A stretch of DNA of 64,000 nt from Acinetobacter ursingii DSM 16037 = CIP 107286 (GTDB lineage: Bacteria > Pseudomonadota > Gammaproteobacteria > Pseudomonadales > Moraxellaceae): NCBI RefSeq assembly GCF_000368825.1, contig NZ_KB849716.1, forward strand, positions 201,475 to 265,474. The letters are read 5' to 3'. Position numbers and translations under genes: made by a program. The notes beneath the pieces were generated by a model. The model was given only the letters and a program-made list of their open reading frames with translations. It was not told the origin of the DNA and did no database searches. Positions 47,817 through 56,551 of this stretch are shown piece after piece (the stretch's first letter is position 1; each line of letters opens with the position of its first letter).

Positions 47817-47862
47817 GACTAGGTTGTAACTTTGTCAGCCTAGTCAATTCTTTAAATTGACT
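47817..47862 (+). terminator. Tandem hairpins after the ABC1 gene
   Basis: GACTAGG/CCTAGTC (47817-47845) overlaps a second stem, GTCAATT/AATTGAC (about 47843-47861), with a T-rich tail downstream (TTCTTTTTTTA). Either could end transcription. Confidence 0.5.
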
Positions 47863-48031
47863 TTCCGATTCTTTTTTTATTTTCATATAAAATTCATAAG
47901 ATTAGATTGATATCATCTTTCGTATTTTCCACTTATCATCCTCAAATATCACTGTCAGCACTGACATGGTTTTTTGATTTAAGGCATGTCAGCATAAAAA
48001 CAATAATTAATACTGCGAAGGATGCAGCGCA

Positions 48032-49324
48032 ATGACGAATATGGTCAATAAAGCCCAAGGTTTTGGACTTTCATTACTGACAAAAATGGCATCCAGTGAT
48101 TTACTGGACCAATTTAAGCTACGCAAGTTAATAGAAAAATCACTTTACCAAGGTTCAAAAACAGGATTTAAAGCACTGAGTCATACTCAAAAAGCCTTTA
48201 AACCTCAAAATATTGATCGTCAGCGTTTACCAAATCAGCAAAAAAACCTGTTCGATTTAAGCCTGACTGAAGAACAACAAATGACCGTTGAGGCCATGTC
48301 TCAATTTGCACAAGAAGTTTTAGCTCCACTTGCACATCAAGCCGATCATGATGCCAAATTCCCAGATCAACTTTGGCAATATATCGAAGATTTAGGACTT
48401 AATTACTATGCCCTTCCTGAAGCCTTAGGCGGTGTGGCAGCAGAACAAAATATTGTGAGTAATATCCTGATCGCAGAACATCTGGCACGGGGTGATTTTA
48501 GTTTAACCGCAGGATTACTCAGTACATTCAGCGTGATCAATGCACTGACCCGCTGGGGTTCCGAAGAGGTTCAATCAAAATATCTAACTGCTTTTGCCGC
48601 AGATAGCAAGATTCAGGCAACTTTTGCAGTACAGGAAAACACGCCTGCATTTAACCCATTTAAACTCAAAACCAAAGCCATGTTAACCCATGATCAGTTT
48701 TATATTTCGGGCGAAAAAACGCTAGTCGTTTTAGGGGAAACCGCTGATTTATTGCTGGTCAGTGCGGATTTCAATGGTCAGGCTGATGTTTTCGTTGTAG
48801 AGCGTGACGATAGCATCCACCTAAAAAGTTCGCCTGCAATGGGACTCAAAGCTACACAATCAGTCACATTGAACTTTCAAAATACACCCGCAACACGTTT
48901 GGGTGACCAAGAATTTGATTACAGCACATTTATAGATCTAGGCAATCTAATGTGGTGTTCAATGGCAGTCGGTACCTGTGAAGCAGTCAAAGCCTACTGT
49001 ATTACCTACGCCAATGAACGTACTGCATTTGGAGAACCGATTTCACATCGTCAAAGTGTCGCATTTATGATCGCAGATATGGCGATTGAAATCGATGCCA
49101 TGCGTATGTTGATTTTAAATGCAGCAAGTCTGGCTGAAGCAGGTCAACCATTCCACCGTGAAGCATATCTGGCGCGTTTATTGTGTGCCGAAAAATCCAT
49201 GAAAATTGGCACAGATGGCGTACAAGTTTTAGGCGGTCATGGGTTTACCAAAGAACACCCTGTTGAGCGCTGGTATCGTGATTTACGTGCTACAGCAATT
49301 TTACATTCAGGTCTGCATGCTTAA
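48032..49324 (+). CDS. Acyl-CoA dehydrogenase family protein, 430 residues
   Basis: Acyl-CoA dehydrogenases oxidise the alpha-beta bond of acyl-CoA with FAD. The N-terminal ~85 residues are an extra leader; the ACAD fold then begins at LTEEQQMTVEAMSQFAQEVLAPLA. FAD-binding and C-terminal helical blocks are visible (VGTCEAVKAYCITYANERTAFGEP region, and GTDGVQVLGGHGFTKEHPVERWYRDLRA by parts). It is 15 bp upstream of a second ACAD gene, which suggests a two-gene operon. A role in fatty-acid or alkane-derived acyl-CoA oxidation is plausible given alkM nearby, but not shown. Confidence 0.87.
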   Translation: MTNMVNKAQGFGLSLLTKMASSDLLDQFKLRKLIEKSLYQGSKTGFKALSHTQKAFKPQNIDRQRLPNQQKNLFDLSLTEEQQMTVEAMSQFAQEVLAPLAHQADHDAKFPDQLWQYIEDLGLNYYALPEALGGVAAEQNIVSNILIAEHLARGDFSLTAGLLSTFSVINALTRWGSEEVQSKYLTAFAADSKIQATFAVQENTPAFNPFKLKTKAMLTHDQFYISGEKTLVVLGETADLLLVSADFNGQADVFVVERDDSIHLKSSPAMGLKATQSVTLNFQNTPATRLGDQEFDYSTFIDLGNLMWCSMAVGTCEAVKAYCITYANERTAFGEPISHRQSVAFMIADMAIEIDAMRMLILNAASLAEAGQPFHREAYLARLLCAEKSMKIGTDGVQVLGGHGFTKEHPVERWYRDLRATAILHSGLHA

Positions 49325-49339
49325 TCGGAGAAAAATTAA

Positions 49340-50545
49340 ATGAACTTACAAAATCCTAAAAAATTTAAGATGCTGATTGATCAGGCGCATGAAGTTGCAC
49401 TGAATGTTTTACGTCCTATTTCACGTAAATATGACAAAGCTGAACATGCTTATCCCAAAGAACTGGATATGCTCGCCTCATTGGTTGACGGGATGAATGA
49501 AGGTGGCGAAGGCATGAATGCTGGCGCGGCTGGAGCAGGAAAACGCAATGAAAGTCAGGATCAAGGCAACCGTAATGCCACCAATCTGTCTACAGCACTC
49601 AGCATCATTGAAATGTGCTACGGAGATACAGGGCTATTACTGAGTATGCCCCGTCAAGGTTTAGGCAATTCAGCAATAGCAGCCGTTGCTAACGATGAGC
49701 AACTCGAACGCTTTAAAGGCACATGGGCTGCGATGGTGATTACCGAACCAGGTTGTGGTTCTGATTCTGCTGCCATTCGAACCACCGCCACCCAAGACGG
49801 TGACGACTATATCTTGAATGGTGAAAAAATCTTTGTGACCTCTGGCGAACGCGCTGACTCTGTTGTAGTTTGGGCAACACTGGATCGTAAATTAGGCCGT
49901 GCCGCAATTAAATCCTTTGTGGTTCCTAAAGGCACACCGGGCATGAAAATTGAGCGTCTGGAACATAAATTAGGGATTAAAGCCTCAGATACAGCGGCGA
50001 TTAGTTTTATCGACTGTCGTGTTCCTGCTGCCAATTTGTTAGGCAATGCTGAAGTCGATGTCGCCAAAGGTTTCGCGGGTGTGATGGAAACGTTTGACAA
50101 TACCCGTCCACTGGTTGCAGCTATGGCCGTCGGTTGTGCCAAAGCCTCACTAGAGCGTATTAAAGAAATTTTTAAAGATGAGCTTGAAGCAGACTATGCA
50201 ACGCCTTATTTGCAGACCTCTAATATTGCTGCTCAAATTTATCGGATGGAAGCTGAATGGGAAGCTGCCCGTTTACTGACTTTAAAAGCCACATGGATGG
50301 CAGATAATAAAAAGCCAAACTCCAAAGAAGCTTCTATTGCCAAAGCCAAAGCAGGTCGAATTGGCAATGACATTACCCTAAAATGTGTCGAGTTGGCAGC
50401 CAGCGTAGGTTATAACGAAGATGAATTACTGGAAAAATGGGCACGTGACTCCAAGATTCTGGATATTTTTGAAGGAACACAGCAAATCCAGCAACTGATT
50501 ATTGCACGTCGCGAACTTGGTAAATCTTCCAGTGAATTAAAATAA
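49340..50545 (+). CDS. Acyl-CoA dehydrogenase family protein, 401 residues
   Basis: This is a second ACAD with MVITEPGCGSDSAAIRTTA (the FAD-contacting TEPxxGSD motif), YILNGEKIFVTSGERAD, LGIKASDTAAISFIDCRVP and the C-terminal LDIFEGTQQIQQLIIARRELG. The N-terminal part has a Gly-rich insertion (about 50-65, GMNEGGEGMNAGAAGAGK), unusual for the family. A GGAG ribosome site lies just before the ATG. It forms a unit with the ACAD upstream, ended by a strong terminator at 50582. Confidence 0.9.
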   Translation: MNLQNPKKFKMLIDQAHEVALNVLRPISRKYDKAEHAYPKELDMLASLVDGMNEGGEGMNAGAAGAGKRNESQDQGNRNATNLSTALSIIEMCYGDTGLLLSMPRQGLGNSAIAAVANDEQLERFKGTWAAMVITEPGCGSDSAAIRTTATQDGDDYILNGEKIFVTSGERADSVVVWATLDRKLGRAAIKSFVVPKGTPGMKIERLEHKLGIKASDTAAISFIDCRVPAANLLGNAEVDVAKGFAGVMETFDNTRPLVAAMAVGCAKASLERIKEIFKDELEADYATPYLQTSNIAAQIYRMEAEWEAARLLTLKATWMADNKKPNSKEASIAKAKAGRIGNDITLKCVELAASVGYNEDELLEKWARDSKILDIFEGTQQIQQLIIARRELGKSSSELK

Positions 50546-50581
50546 TTTTCAACGATATTTTATTGAAAATAAATCGACTTG

Positions 50582-50623
50582 AGTGGAATCTGGATTTAAG
50601 CTAAATTCGATTCCACTTTTTTT
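50582..50623 (+). terminator. Strong rho-independent terminator
   Basis: AGTGGAATC pairs with GATTCCACT, extended inside by GGATTT/AAATTC with one wobble, followed by seven T residues. It ends the two-gene ACAD unit. Confidence 0.88.
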
Positions 50624-50637
50624 ATTCATGCTTATCA

Positions 50638-51129
50638 ATGTATTTTATACGTCCTATCCAAACCAAGGATAATCCCCAAATTGCTCAGGTCATCCGTGAA
50701 GTCTCAAAAGAATATGGTCTAGCCACAGATGCAGGATTTGCAGTTTCGGACCCAATACTGGATCAAATGTCTGAGGTTTATCATCATCCCAACAGTCAAT
50801 ACTGGGTGATTGTAGATCAACATGATAACGTGTTGGGTGGTGGTGGCATTGCGCCATTATTGGGAGATTCCACTTTACTCGAAATTCAGAAAATGTATTT
50901 CTTGCCTGTCTTACGCGGTCAGGGTTTTGCTAAAAAACTTTTACAGCAATGTTTTGATTTCGCCAAAGCACAAGGTTTCCATGATTGTTATCTGGAAACA
51001 ACAGCGACACTTAAAGAAGCAGTCAGTTTGTATGAAAGATTGGGCTTCCAACACTTAGCTCAACCACGTGGTCAAACAGGACATAGTCAAGCCTGTGAAA
51101 TCTGGATGCTAAAAGCGTTGGAAGCTTAA
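50638..51129 (+). CDS. GNAT-family N-acetyltransferase
   Basis: The 163-residue protein has the GNAT fold, with the acetyl-CoA loop LPVLRGQGFAKKLL (Q/R-x-x-G-x-G/A) at about 95-108 and a C-terminal ETTATLKEAVSLYERLGFQ block. The substrate, small molecule or protein, cannot be predicted. It starts only 15 bp after a strong terminator, so it has its own promoter, overlapping the terminator region. Confidence 0.87.
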   Translation: MYFIRPIQTKDNPQIAQVIREVSKEYGLATDAGFAVSDPILDQMSEVYHHPNSQYWVIVDQHDNVLGGGGIAPLLGDSTLLEIQKMYFLPVLRGQGFAKKLLQQCFDFAKAQGFHDCYLETTATLKEAVSLYERLGFQHLAQPRGQTGHSQACEIWMLKALEA

Positions 51130-51134
51130 ACTAT

Positions 51135-51162
51135 AAAAAAAGCCCTAAACACAATTAGGGCT
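51135..51162 (-). terminator. Terminator after alkM
   Basis: AGCCCTAA, six-base loop, TTAGGGCT: a perfect 8-bp stem followed on the minus strand by six or more T residues. It also separates alkM from the convergent GNAT gene. Confidence 0.85.
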
Positions 51163-51186
51163 GTTCAAGGAAAACTTAGATAAAAC

Positions 51187-52422
51187 TTATGAGTTGGTCG
51201 AGTTTTCTTCAGTTTGCAATGATTTATCGACCAAACCAAACTTCGCAAAAATTTTAGCGCGACGTTTAGGGTAAATATTGGCTTTGTTCAAATCACCTTT
51301 ATAGTGATCAAAAACACGTTTATCCATCATTTTAAACCACATTGACGGAATCAATGCAGGTAATAACATACTCGCATAACCACTTGGCAGCTCAGGCGCT
51401 TCATCAAAATGACGCAATGCCTGAAATGGACGAGTTGGATAAGCATGATGATCTGAGTGACGTTGCAACTGATATAAAAATAAATTAGTCACGATGTTAT
51501 TGTTGTTCCAACTATGCTCTGGCATGGTACGCTCATAGTTACCGTCGGCTTTTTTCTGACGCAATAAACCATAATGTTCAATATAGTTAATGATTTCAAA
51601 CAAGCTGATGCCATAAAATGCCTGAGTTGCTAGATAAGGAATTGCCCCTTTTCCAAACAATTTAACCATTGAGGCATGGAAAGTGGCACTCATTGCCCAG
51701 CCTTGTAGCAGTTCATTGTCTTTAGACCAGAACTGTTTACCCTTGCGTTTTAATCGGTTGGTTTCAATTTCAATAGCTGATTTTAAAGAACCCAATACCG
51801 TACGAGGCCAAAACTCATAAAACGTCTCTCCCATTTGTGAAGATGCTGGATCTTCAGGTGTCGCAGCACGTTTATGATGTCCATAAGGATGTTCAACGCG
51901 GAAATGGTTATATCCTGTCGGAACAAGGGCCATATGAGACAAGAGATGATCAATCCGGTATTGTTTATGACTGAGTTCATGTGCAGTATTAATCGCAATA
52001 CCGTTCACCGCTCCCATAGAGATACCAATTAAAATTTTATCTAAAAATGAGGTTTCTTTACGGCTGGCAATATAACAGGCATAAACATTTGCGGCATATT
52101 GTAATGGAATAAAAGTTTTGACTAAAGTGGCATAATATGGATCATTTTCCAGTAACTTAATATCTTCATTAGTCGGATTATTGGCATCTTTACCAATAAT
52201 GGTATCAATGGTCGGAATAATCACATGTAATACAATTGGGCCACCTAAAGCAAAAAGCTTTTTCAATGGACGTGGTGCAAATTGATAACCCGCTAAAATA
52301 CCAATCCCAATGGCAGGTAAAGCTGGTCCTAACATCCACATATAACGTTTACGATCTAATTCTAATTTTGACTTTGAAGCTACCGTGAGCAATTCTTGCT
52401 GGACTTTTACTGAAGCATTCAT
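51187..52422 (-). CDS. alkM: Alkane 1-monooxygenase AlkM/AlkB
   Basis: AlkM is the integral-membrane di-iron hydroxylase that begins n-alkane breakdown, using rubredoxin. Numbered from the ATG at 52422 (411 residues), the histidine boxes are HELSH (148-152), HPYGHH (178-183) and HSDHH (322-326), plus NYIEHYGLL (279-287). An upstream ATG at 52431 is abutted by the AGGA sequence, whereas the ATG at 52422 sits eight bases from it, so the latter is preferred. Residue Leu65 aligns with Trp55 of Pseudomonas AlkB, a residue that limits chain length. alkR is divergent. Rubredoxin genes are not in the window. Confidence 0.94.
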   Translation of the reverse strand: MNASVKVQQELLTVASKSKLELDRKRYMWMLGPALPAIGIGILAGYQFAPRPLKKLFALGGPIVLHVIIPTIDTIIGKDANNPTNEDIKLLENDPYYATLVKTFIPLQYAANVYACYIASRKETSFLDKILIGISMGAVNGIAINTAHELSHKQYRIDHLLSHMALVPTGYNHFRVEHPYGHHKRAATPEDPASSQMGETFYEFWPRTVLGSLKSAIEIETNRLKRKGKQFWSKDNELLQGWAMSATFHASMVKLFGKGAIPYLATQAFYGISLFEIINYIEHYGLLRQKKADGNYERTMPEHSWNNNNIVTNLFLYQLQRHSDHHAYPTRPFQALRHFDEAPELPSGYASMLLPALIPSMWFKMMDKRVFDHYKGDLNKANIYPKRRAKIFAKFGLVDKSLQTEENSTNS

Positions 52423-52463
52423 GTCTCGCATCCTTTCTTTCTTGATATCTGTATCTTGTTGAA

Positions 52464-52469
52464 TTTATA
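52464..52469 (-). promoter_or_regulatory. Likely -10 box of the alkM promoter
   Basis: TATAAA on the minus strand lies about 35 bases before the alkM start. No good -35 is spaced from it, consistent with an activator-dependent promoter (AlkR). Confidence 0.4.
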
Positions 52470-52608
52470 CTTTGAAAGACAGTTGCATGCGTCCAAAAAA
52501 CCTATGTAAAAGTCTTTGGCATTTTCGACCATTTTTTTGTCCTAAAATCACATTTTTTATCTGATTGCTTTTGTCTTTCAATACTGGAAAAAGAAACTTA
52601 AAACGAAT

Positions 52609-53538
52609 ATGGATGCATTAAGCAAAATTTTTGACGATATTCATTTAAATAAATCTGAATATATTTATATAAAAGCGCAGGGAGAATGGGCATTTTCCAT
52701 GCAGGAACAGCATGCTGTTATTGCGCATATTATTTTAATGGGCTCAATTCATTTTAAAATTGATTCCAATACCAGTTTAACTGCACAGGCTGGCGATATT
52801 GTTTTAATTCCATCTGGAAATGCCCATCATGGCTCAAATAATCAGGACAACAAACTGATTGATAGTTTAGATGTTAGTGATTTTTTTAAAGGTCATCGGG
52901 ACGATGCAATTGAAATCGGAACAAGATCCTCTGAATCTGCATTAATTTTTACGGTACGTTGCCATATTGATACTTTGATGGCACGACCTTTACTCAGTGC
53001 ACTTCCCTCTTATATTCATATTCATCATGCCATGAGTTCGACTGGGCCAGAATGGTTGCGAGTTGGCTTGTACTTTGTGGCACTAGAAACGCAACGGATC
53101 CAACCCGGCCGCGATAAAATTTTTGATCATTTGATGAGTATTTTGTTGATCGAATGTGTCAGAGATTATATTTCTCAGCTTGATGATCAAGGCTCGTGGT
53201 TGAATGCATTAAGTCATCCTGAGCTTTCCAGTGCACTTGCTGTAATACATGGTCGTCCAGAACACCCTTGGACGGTTGAATTACTTGCAGAACAATGCTG
53301 CATGTCTCGTTCAAAATTTGCCAGTCTGTTTCAAAGCATCATTCATGAAACACCCTTAGCATATTTACAACAACATCGTTTACGTCTTGCCAGCCAGTTA
53401 TTAAGAGAGAGTAATCTCACGATTCAAAAGATTGCCAATAATGTCGGCTACTCATCGGAAACCGCGTTTAGTCAAGCATTTAAGCGACAATTTGATCTTT
53501 CACCCAAACAATATCGGCAAAACTATATGCAAGATTAG
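52609..53538 (+). CDS. alkR: AraC-family regulator AlkR
   Basis: The 309-residue protein has an N-terminal cupin-like ligand domain (about 1-170) and a C-terminal AraC/XylS DNA-binding domain with two helix-turn-helices (about 215-305: WTVELLAEQCCMSRSKFASLF, SNLTIQKIANNVGYSSETAFSQAFKR by parts). In Acinetobacter the divergent AraC-type gene next to alkM encodes AlkR, which activates alkM in response to alkanes. The 186-bp shared region would hold the binding site. The name rests on context plus fold. Confidence 0.88.
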   Translation: MDALSKIFDDIHLNKSEYIYIKAQGEWAFSMQEQHAVIAHIILMGSIHFKIDSNTSLTAQAGDIVLIPSGNAHHGSNNQDNKLIDSLDVSDFFKGHRDDAIEIGTRSSESALIFTVRCHIDTLMARPLLSALPSYIHIHHAMSSTGPEWLRVGLYFVALETQRIQPGRDKIFDHLMSILLIECVRDYISQLDDQGSWLNALSHPELSSALAVIHGRPEHPWTVELLAEQCCMSRSKFASLFQSIIHETPLAYLQQHRLRLASQLLRESNLTIQKIANNVGYSSETAFSQAFKRQFDLSPKQYRQNYMQD

Positions 53539-53651
53539 ATAACGCTGTAATTTTATAAAACTTAAGCTAAGTCTTCACTTACTTTTATTGGATAAATCAC
53601 CAGTCTTGCTGCCATTTATTGTTTTGTAAACAGCGATCTAGTACCTAAAAC

Positions 53652-53960
53652 TTATTCTGGAGCCATACAACGATCATAATAAGACTTGCCAAAAGCCTGA
53701 GTCGCTTGCTCTTTGGCAGTATCAGTATTTAACTGTTTTTCTGTATAGGCATCTTCAACAATATCCATATAAAACTCTTTGGTTTCTTCGGAACTAAATT
53801 CTTGTGAAATTCGCTGTTGAGTCGAATAAGGTACACCATCTTGACGTTGTTGCATCACTGCTGCTGCGACTTCTGCAATTTGTTGACACTCCTGATCTGG
53901 AGACAAGGCAAAAGCAAAGTTAGGTACAACCAAACAAGCAATAAAAAAAACTCTTAACAT
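53652..53960 (-). CDS. Small exported protein, 102 residues
   Basis: The signal peptide (1-18) is cleaved near FAFA-LS. The mature protein has a Cys near its start (DQECQQIAEVAAAVM) and another at the end (YYDRCMAPE). Spacing and the RQ and IVEDAY motifs match the lipoprotein at 22929-23291, but here there is no lipobox, so it would be soluble in the periplasm or secreted. Function unknown. Confidence 0.72.
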   Translation of the reverse strand: MLRVFFIACLVVPNFAFALSPDQECQQIAEVAAAVMQQRQDGVPYSTQQRISQEFSSEETKEFYMDIVEDAYTEKQLNTDTAKEQATQAFGKSYYDRCMAPE

Positions 53961-54141
53961 TACAATCCTTCATTAAAATTTTTATGCCATACCCTTGCTG
54001 TTTAGGGTAAAGCAACCGTTTTTTGATTCAAAAATATCTGCGTTATAATATATTTTAATAATATTAAAAACATCTTTTTTATCTTGGTTAGATTTTTTAT
54101 TAAAATTTGAATTTATAATGATTATTGGAAATAATGTATTC

Positions 54142-54160
54142 TTTTATCTACAAGATAAAA
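54142..54160. terminator. Weak A/T-rich hairpin after the 111-residue gene
   Basis: TTTTATCT, loop ACA, AGATAAAA: an 8-bp perfect but A/T-rich stem about 28 bases beyond the stop at 54188. Confidence 0.4.
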
Positions 54161-54187
54161 TAAATGCTGGTTCTATTTGTTTGAAAA

Positions 54188-54523
54188 TTAATCCATTCCT
54201 ATAGGCTGATTAATTTTGATTTGTATATTTTTTAGCTTTGGCATCATCGTGGTAATTGTAAAATAGACCAACAGCGTAATTAAAAACATGAGAACCACTT
54301 CCATAGTCTGACTTATGCATAACATTGCACCAAAAAACAGCGCAAATAGAGTCATACATAATTTGATCTCCTTAAAATATAAGGTGATAAAAGTTCCAAA
54401 AATAACTGAAGAAACAACAAGGTTTATAATTTTCATAAATCCTAAATAATTAAAAATAATGAGCATTAGGCATAAACAAACGATGGATAATAAAAATACA
54501 AATATATTTTTAATGATGAACAT
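54188..54523 (-). CDS. Small membrane protein, 111 residues
   Basis: Three to four hydrophobic segments are visible (about 5-25, 32-50, 55-70 and 75-93), separated by short charged loops (KEIKLCM, PKLKNIQIK). No named family is recognised. The C-terminal tail is cytoplasmic-like and basic. It lies alone in an AT-rich stretch, and composition suggests recent acquisition or weak selection. Confidence 0.6.
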   Translation of the reverse strand: MFIIKNIFVFLLSIVCLCLMLIIFNYLGFMKIINLVVSSVIFGTFITLYFKEIKLCMTLFALFFGAMLCISQTMEVVLMFLITLLVYFTITTMMPKLKNIQIKINQPIGMD

Positions 54524-54555
54524 ACCAATACCCTATAGATTAGTGATTGAATAAT

Positions 54556-54587
54556 TATCTCTCCTCCTCCCCCAAAGAGGAGAGATA
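54556..54587. repeat. Perfect 11-bp inverted repeat
   Basis: TATCTCTCCTC, ten-base C-rich loop, GAGGAGAGATA. It has no T-run on either strand, so it is not a canonical terminator. Confidence 0.75.
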
Positions 54588-54773
54588 TTGGCACATCAAT
54601 TGATTATTTGAGATTCTTCTCTATTATTTAGACGATTTATATTAATAAAGATATCTTTATTATTTTTTCCAGATCTCTCAGTTAATATTCAGCTTTCTAT
54701 TTAATAGTCAAGATGCCTTTTTGATGTGCTGGAGTGAGTATAGTTTCATGAGATTTCAAATGAATAAGCTTTT

Positions 54774-54832
54774 GGCTTACAAGATTGTGAGAAATAGCTT
54801 ACAATTGTATAATTAGTAAGCATTTTTTACAA
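54774..54832. promoter_or_regulatory. TTACAA motif cluster, possible operator
   Basis: CTTACAA-GA-TTGTGAG (near-perfect inverted pair), then GCTTACAATTGTATAA containing the 10-bp palindrome TACAATTGTA (54800-54809), GTAAGC, and a further TTACAA. The motif recurs three times within about 60 bases. Confidence 0.4.
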
Positions 54833-55105
54833 TTTAAAATTTAAAAAATTTTATTAAATATCAAAATCTTGTATTGATAATTAAATTAAATTTGACTTTT
54901 GCAACTTAACAAAAGACAACACTACATTTACAGTAAATTTCATGTATTAACTCTATTTCTTGCCTCATTTTTTAAGTCTATTTATTTAAAATTTAAAAGA
55001 TTTCATTATTTTTATAAAATTTGAACAGTTACCTAAGGTCTGTGTTGACTTAAGTGTAAGGCTCAAGTAGAACTGGTCTCAATATTTTCCATCACATGAT
55101 TCACA

Positions 55106-55324
55106 ATGGCAAAACGTAAATATAGTAAAGAGCTTTTCAATGTTAGACGTATTAATCGACAATGGTGGGTGCTCCTTTATTCACCTGAATCAGGTCTTAT
55201 AGAAAAGACTGAGAAGACTAAAACGCGGAGTCAGGCGAACCAATATGCAGATGACTACACTGAAAAATACTATGTTGATTTATATTTAAAACAACAACTT
55301 GAACAACAAAAGTCATCTTCTTAA
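55106..55324 (+). CDS. Uncharacterised basic protein, 72 residues
   Basis: A small, strongly charged protein (MAKRKYSKELFNVRRINRQW start) with two Trp, a Tyr-rich C-terminal half and no signal. The first part (VRRINRQWWVLLYS, then SPESGLI) resembles the small SH3-like beta region of phage-integrase-arm or AP2-like DNA-binding proteins, but this is only impressionistic. It stands alone. Function unknown. Confidence 0.55.
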   Translation: MAKRKYSKELFNVRRINRQWWVLLYSPESGLIEKTEKTKTRSQANQYADDYTEKYYVDLYLKQQLEQQKSSS

Positions 55325-55483
55325 TGATCAATTTTGGTATTGGATTGATTCCTGTACCAAAACACTATACATAGATGTTAGTCGCATTTATTTTCAATCG
55401 TGATGTATAGTTTTAAATTTTTGGTTAATATTTACCCAATTTACTGATAAAATAATCATCAACACAATAAAAAAAGTATAACG

Positions 55484-56349
55484 ATGAATAATGATATCTA
55501 TCCCTGTGTATGGTTAAAATCTGGCCGCAGTGAGGCAGCAGAATTTTATAGCTCATTGTTTAACGCTCAGCTACTGCAAACCAATGACTATGTGTCACAA
55601 CTCTCTATTTTTAATCAAAGATTAATGCTACTCAGTGGTGGACCTGATCTTGAATTTCAGATTAATCCATCTATCTCCTTGATGTTATTAAGCCGGTCTA
55701 GTGAGCAAATTCAATATTATTGGGATCATTTCATCGATGGTGGTTCAATTTTAATGCCTTTGGATCGTTATCCTTGGAGCGAGATGTATGGCTGGGTGCA
55801 GGATCGGTTTGGCGTTTCATGGCAACTTTATTTGGATACAAGAGAAGACTTAAATACTCAACAGTTGATTCCAACGTTAATGTTTACTGAAGACAATGCG
55901 GGAAAAGCACTGCATGCAATGCAATTTTATACGCAAATTTTCCCAATTCTGAAGTCAGTGGCATCATGCGTTATAAAGACGGAGAAAATCGTTCAGAGAA
56001 TCCTGAATATGTACAACACGCGCAATTTATAATTGATGATTATATTTTATATTGTATGGATTCCTCTTATTCACATCGTTTCGGTTTTAACCAAGGGATT
56101 TCCTTGGTTGTAGAAACCTCAAGCCAAATGGAAACGGATCACTTATGGTCTGCGTTATTACAACATGGTGGTCAAGCGATGCAATGTAGTTGGCTGAAAG
56201 ATCAATTCGGCATACATTGGCAGATTGTTCCGAAACGTCTGATTGAGTTAATTAATAGCCCAGATTCCGAAATTTCCCAACGCGCCATGAATGCGATGTT
56301 TCGTATGCAAAAAATTAATATTCAGGAAATTGAAGATGCAATCAAATGA
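55484..56349 (+). pseudogene. Two-domain VOC/PhnB-like protein, frameshifted
   Basis: The intact protein would be about 288 residues with two glyoxalase-like domains, of the PhnB/3-demethylubiquinone methyltransferase-like group. The first frame (to 56032) has CVWLKSGRSEAAEFYSSLF and DRFGVSWQLYLD; the second (from 55966) has EYVQHAQFIIDDY and DQFGIHWQIVPKRL. The shift is at about 55945, where TTCCCAATTCTG lacks one A; restoring it reads FPNSEVSGIMRYKDGEN. No other damage is visible. Confidence 0.85.
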
Positions 56350-56413
56350 TCAATCATTCTGTTTAGATCACTGGTCAGTGTGATTGATACAGAATTGCAC
56401 TTAACGACTTTAA

Positions 56414-56516
56414 TAAAAAAACCCATTGCTCAACACAATGGGGTTGTTAAGGATCACGCTGTACATACTACTGAAGTAGTCTTTTTATTTCTGGCAAGCC
56501 CATGAAACTTTCCAGT
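56414..56516 (-). ncRNA. Candidate Fur-controlled small RNA (about 103 nt)
   Basis: On the minus strand a -35 TTGCAA (56546-56551) and -10 TATATT (56523-56528) are exactly 17 bases apart. A Fur-like box overlaps the -35. The transcript would start near 56516 and run about 103 bases to a rho-independent terminator (CCCATTG/CAATGGG stem followed by TTTTTTT, ending near 56414). It has two further small stems (CTGG/CCAG near the 5' end, ACTAC/GTAGT in the middle) and no ORF of note. This is the layout of RyhB and PrrF RNAs, repressed by Fur-iron. The function is inferred. Confidence 0.6.
56419..56442 (-). terminator. Terminator of the candidate small RNA
   Basis: CCCATTG/CAATGGG stem with a seven-base loop; on the minus strand seven T residues follow. 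The T-run direction shows it serves a minus-strand transcript. Confidence 0.75.
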
Positions 56517-56522
56517 GGCGCT

Positions 56523-56551
56523 AATATACAAGAACGCCCAATCAATTGCAA
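56523..56551 (-). promoter_or_regulatory. Sigma-70 promoter of the candidate small RNA
   Basis: TTGCAA (4 of 6) and TATATT (5 of 6) with a 17-base spacer on the minus strand. Confidence 0.6.

Larger units (their letters stand above)
54524..55105. other. Gene-free 582 bp, AT-rich, with hairpin and TTACAA repeats
   Basis: No gene is supported. It holds a perfect 11-bp inverted repeat (54556-54587) and a cluster of TTACAA motifs (about 54774-54832), described separately. Confidence 0.6.

Noticed and set aside
49340..50545. Assigning the ACAD pair to alkane oxidation as an alk operon
   Set aside because: They lie on the other side of a GNAT gene and a terminator, on the opposite strand from alkM; proximity alone is not enough.
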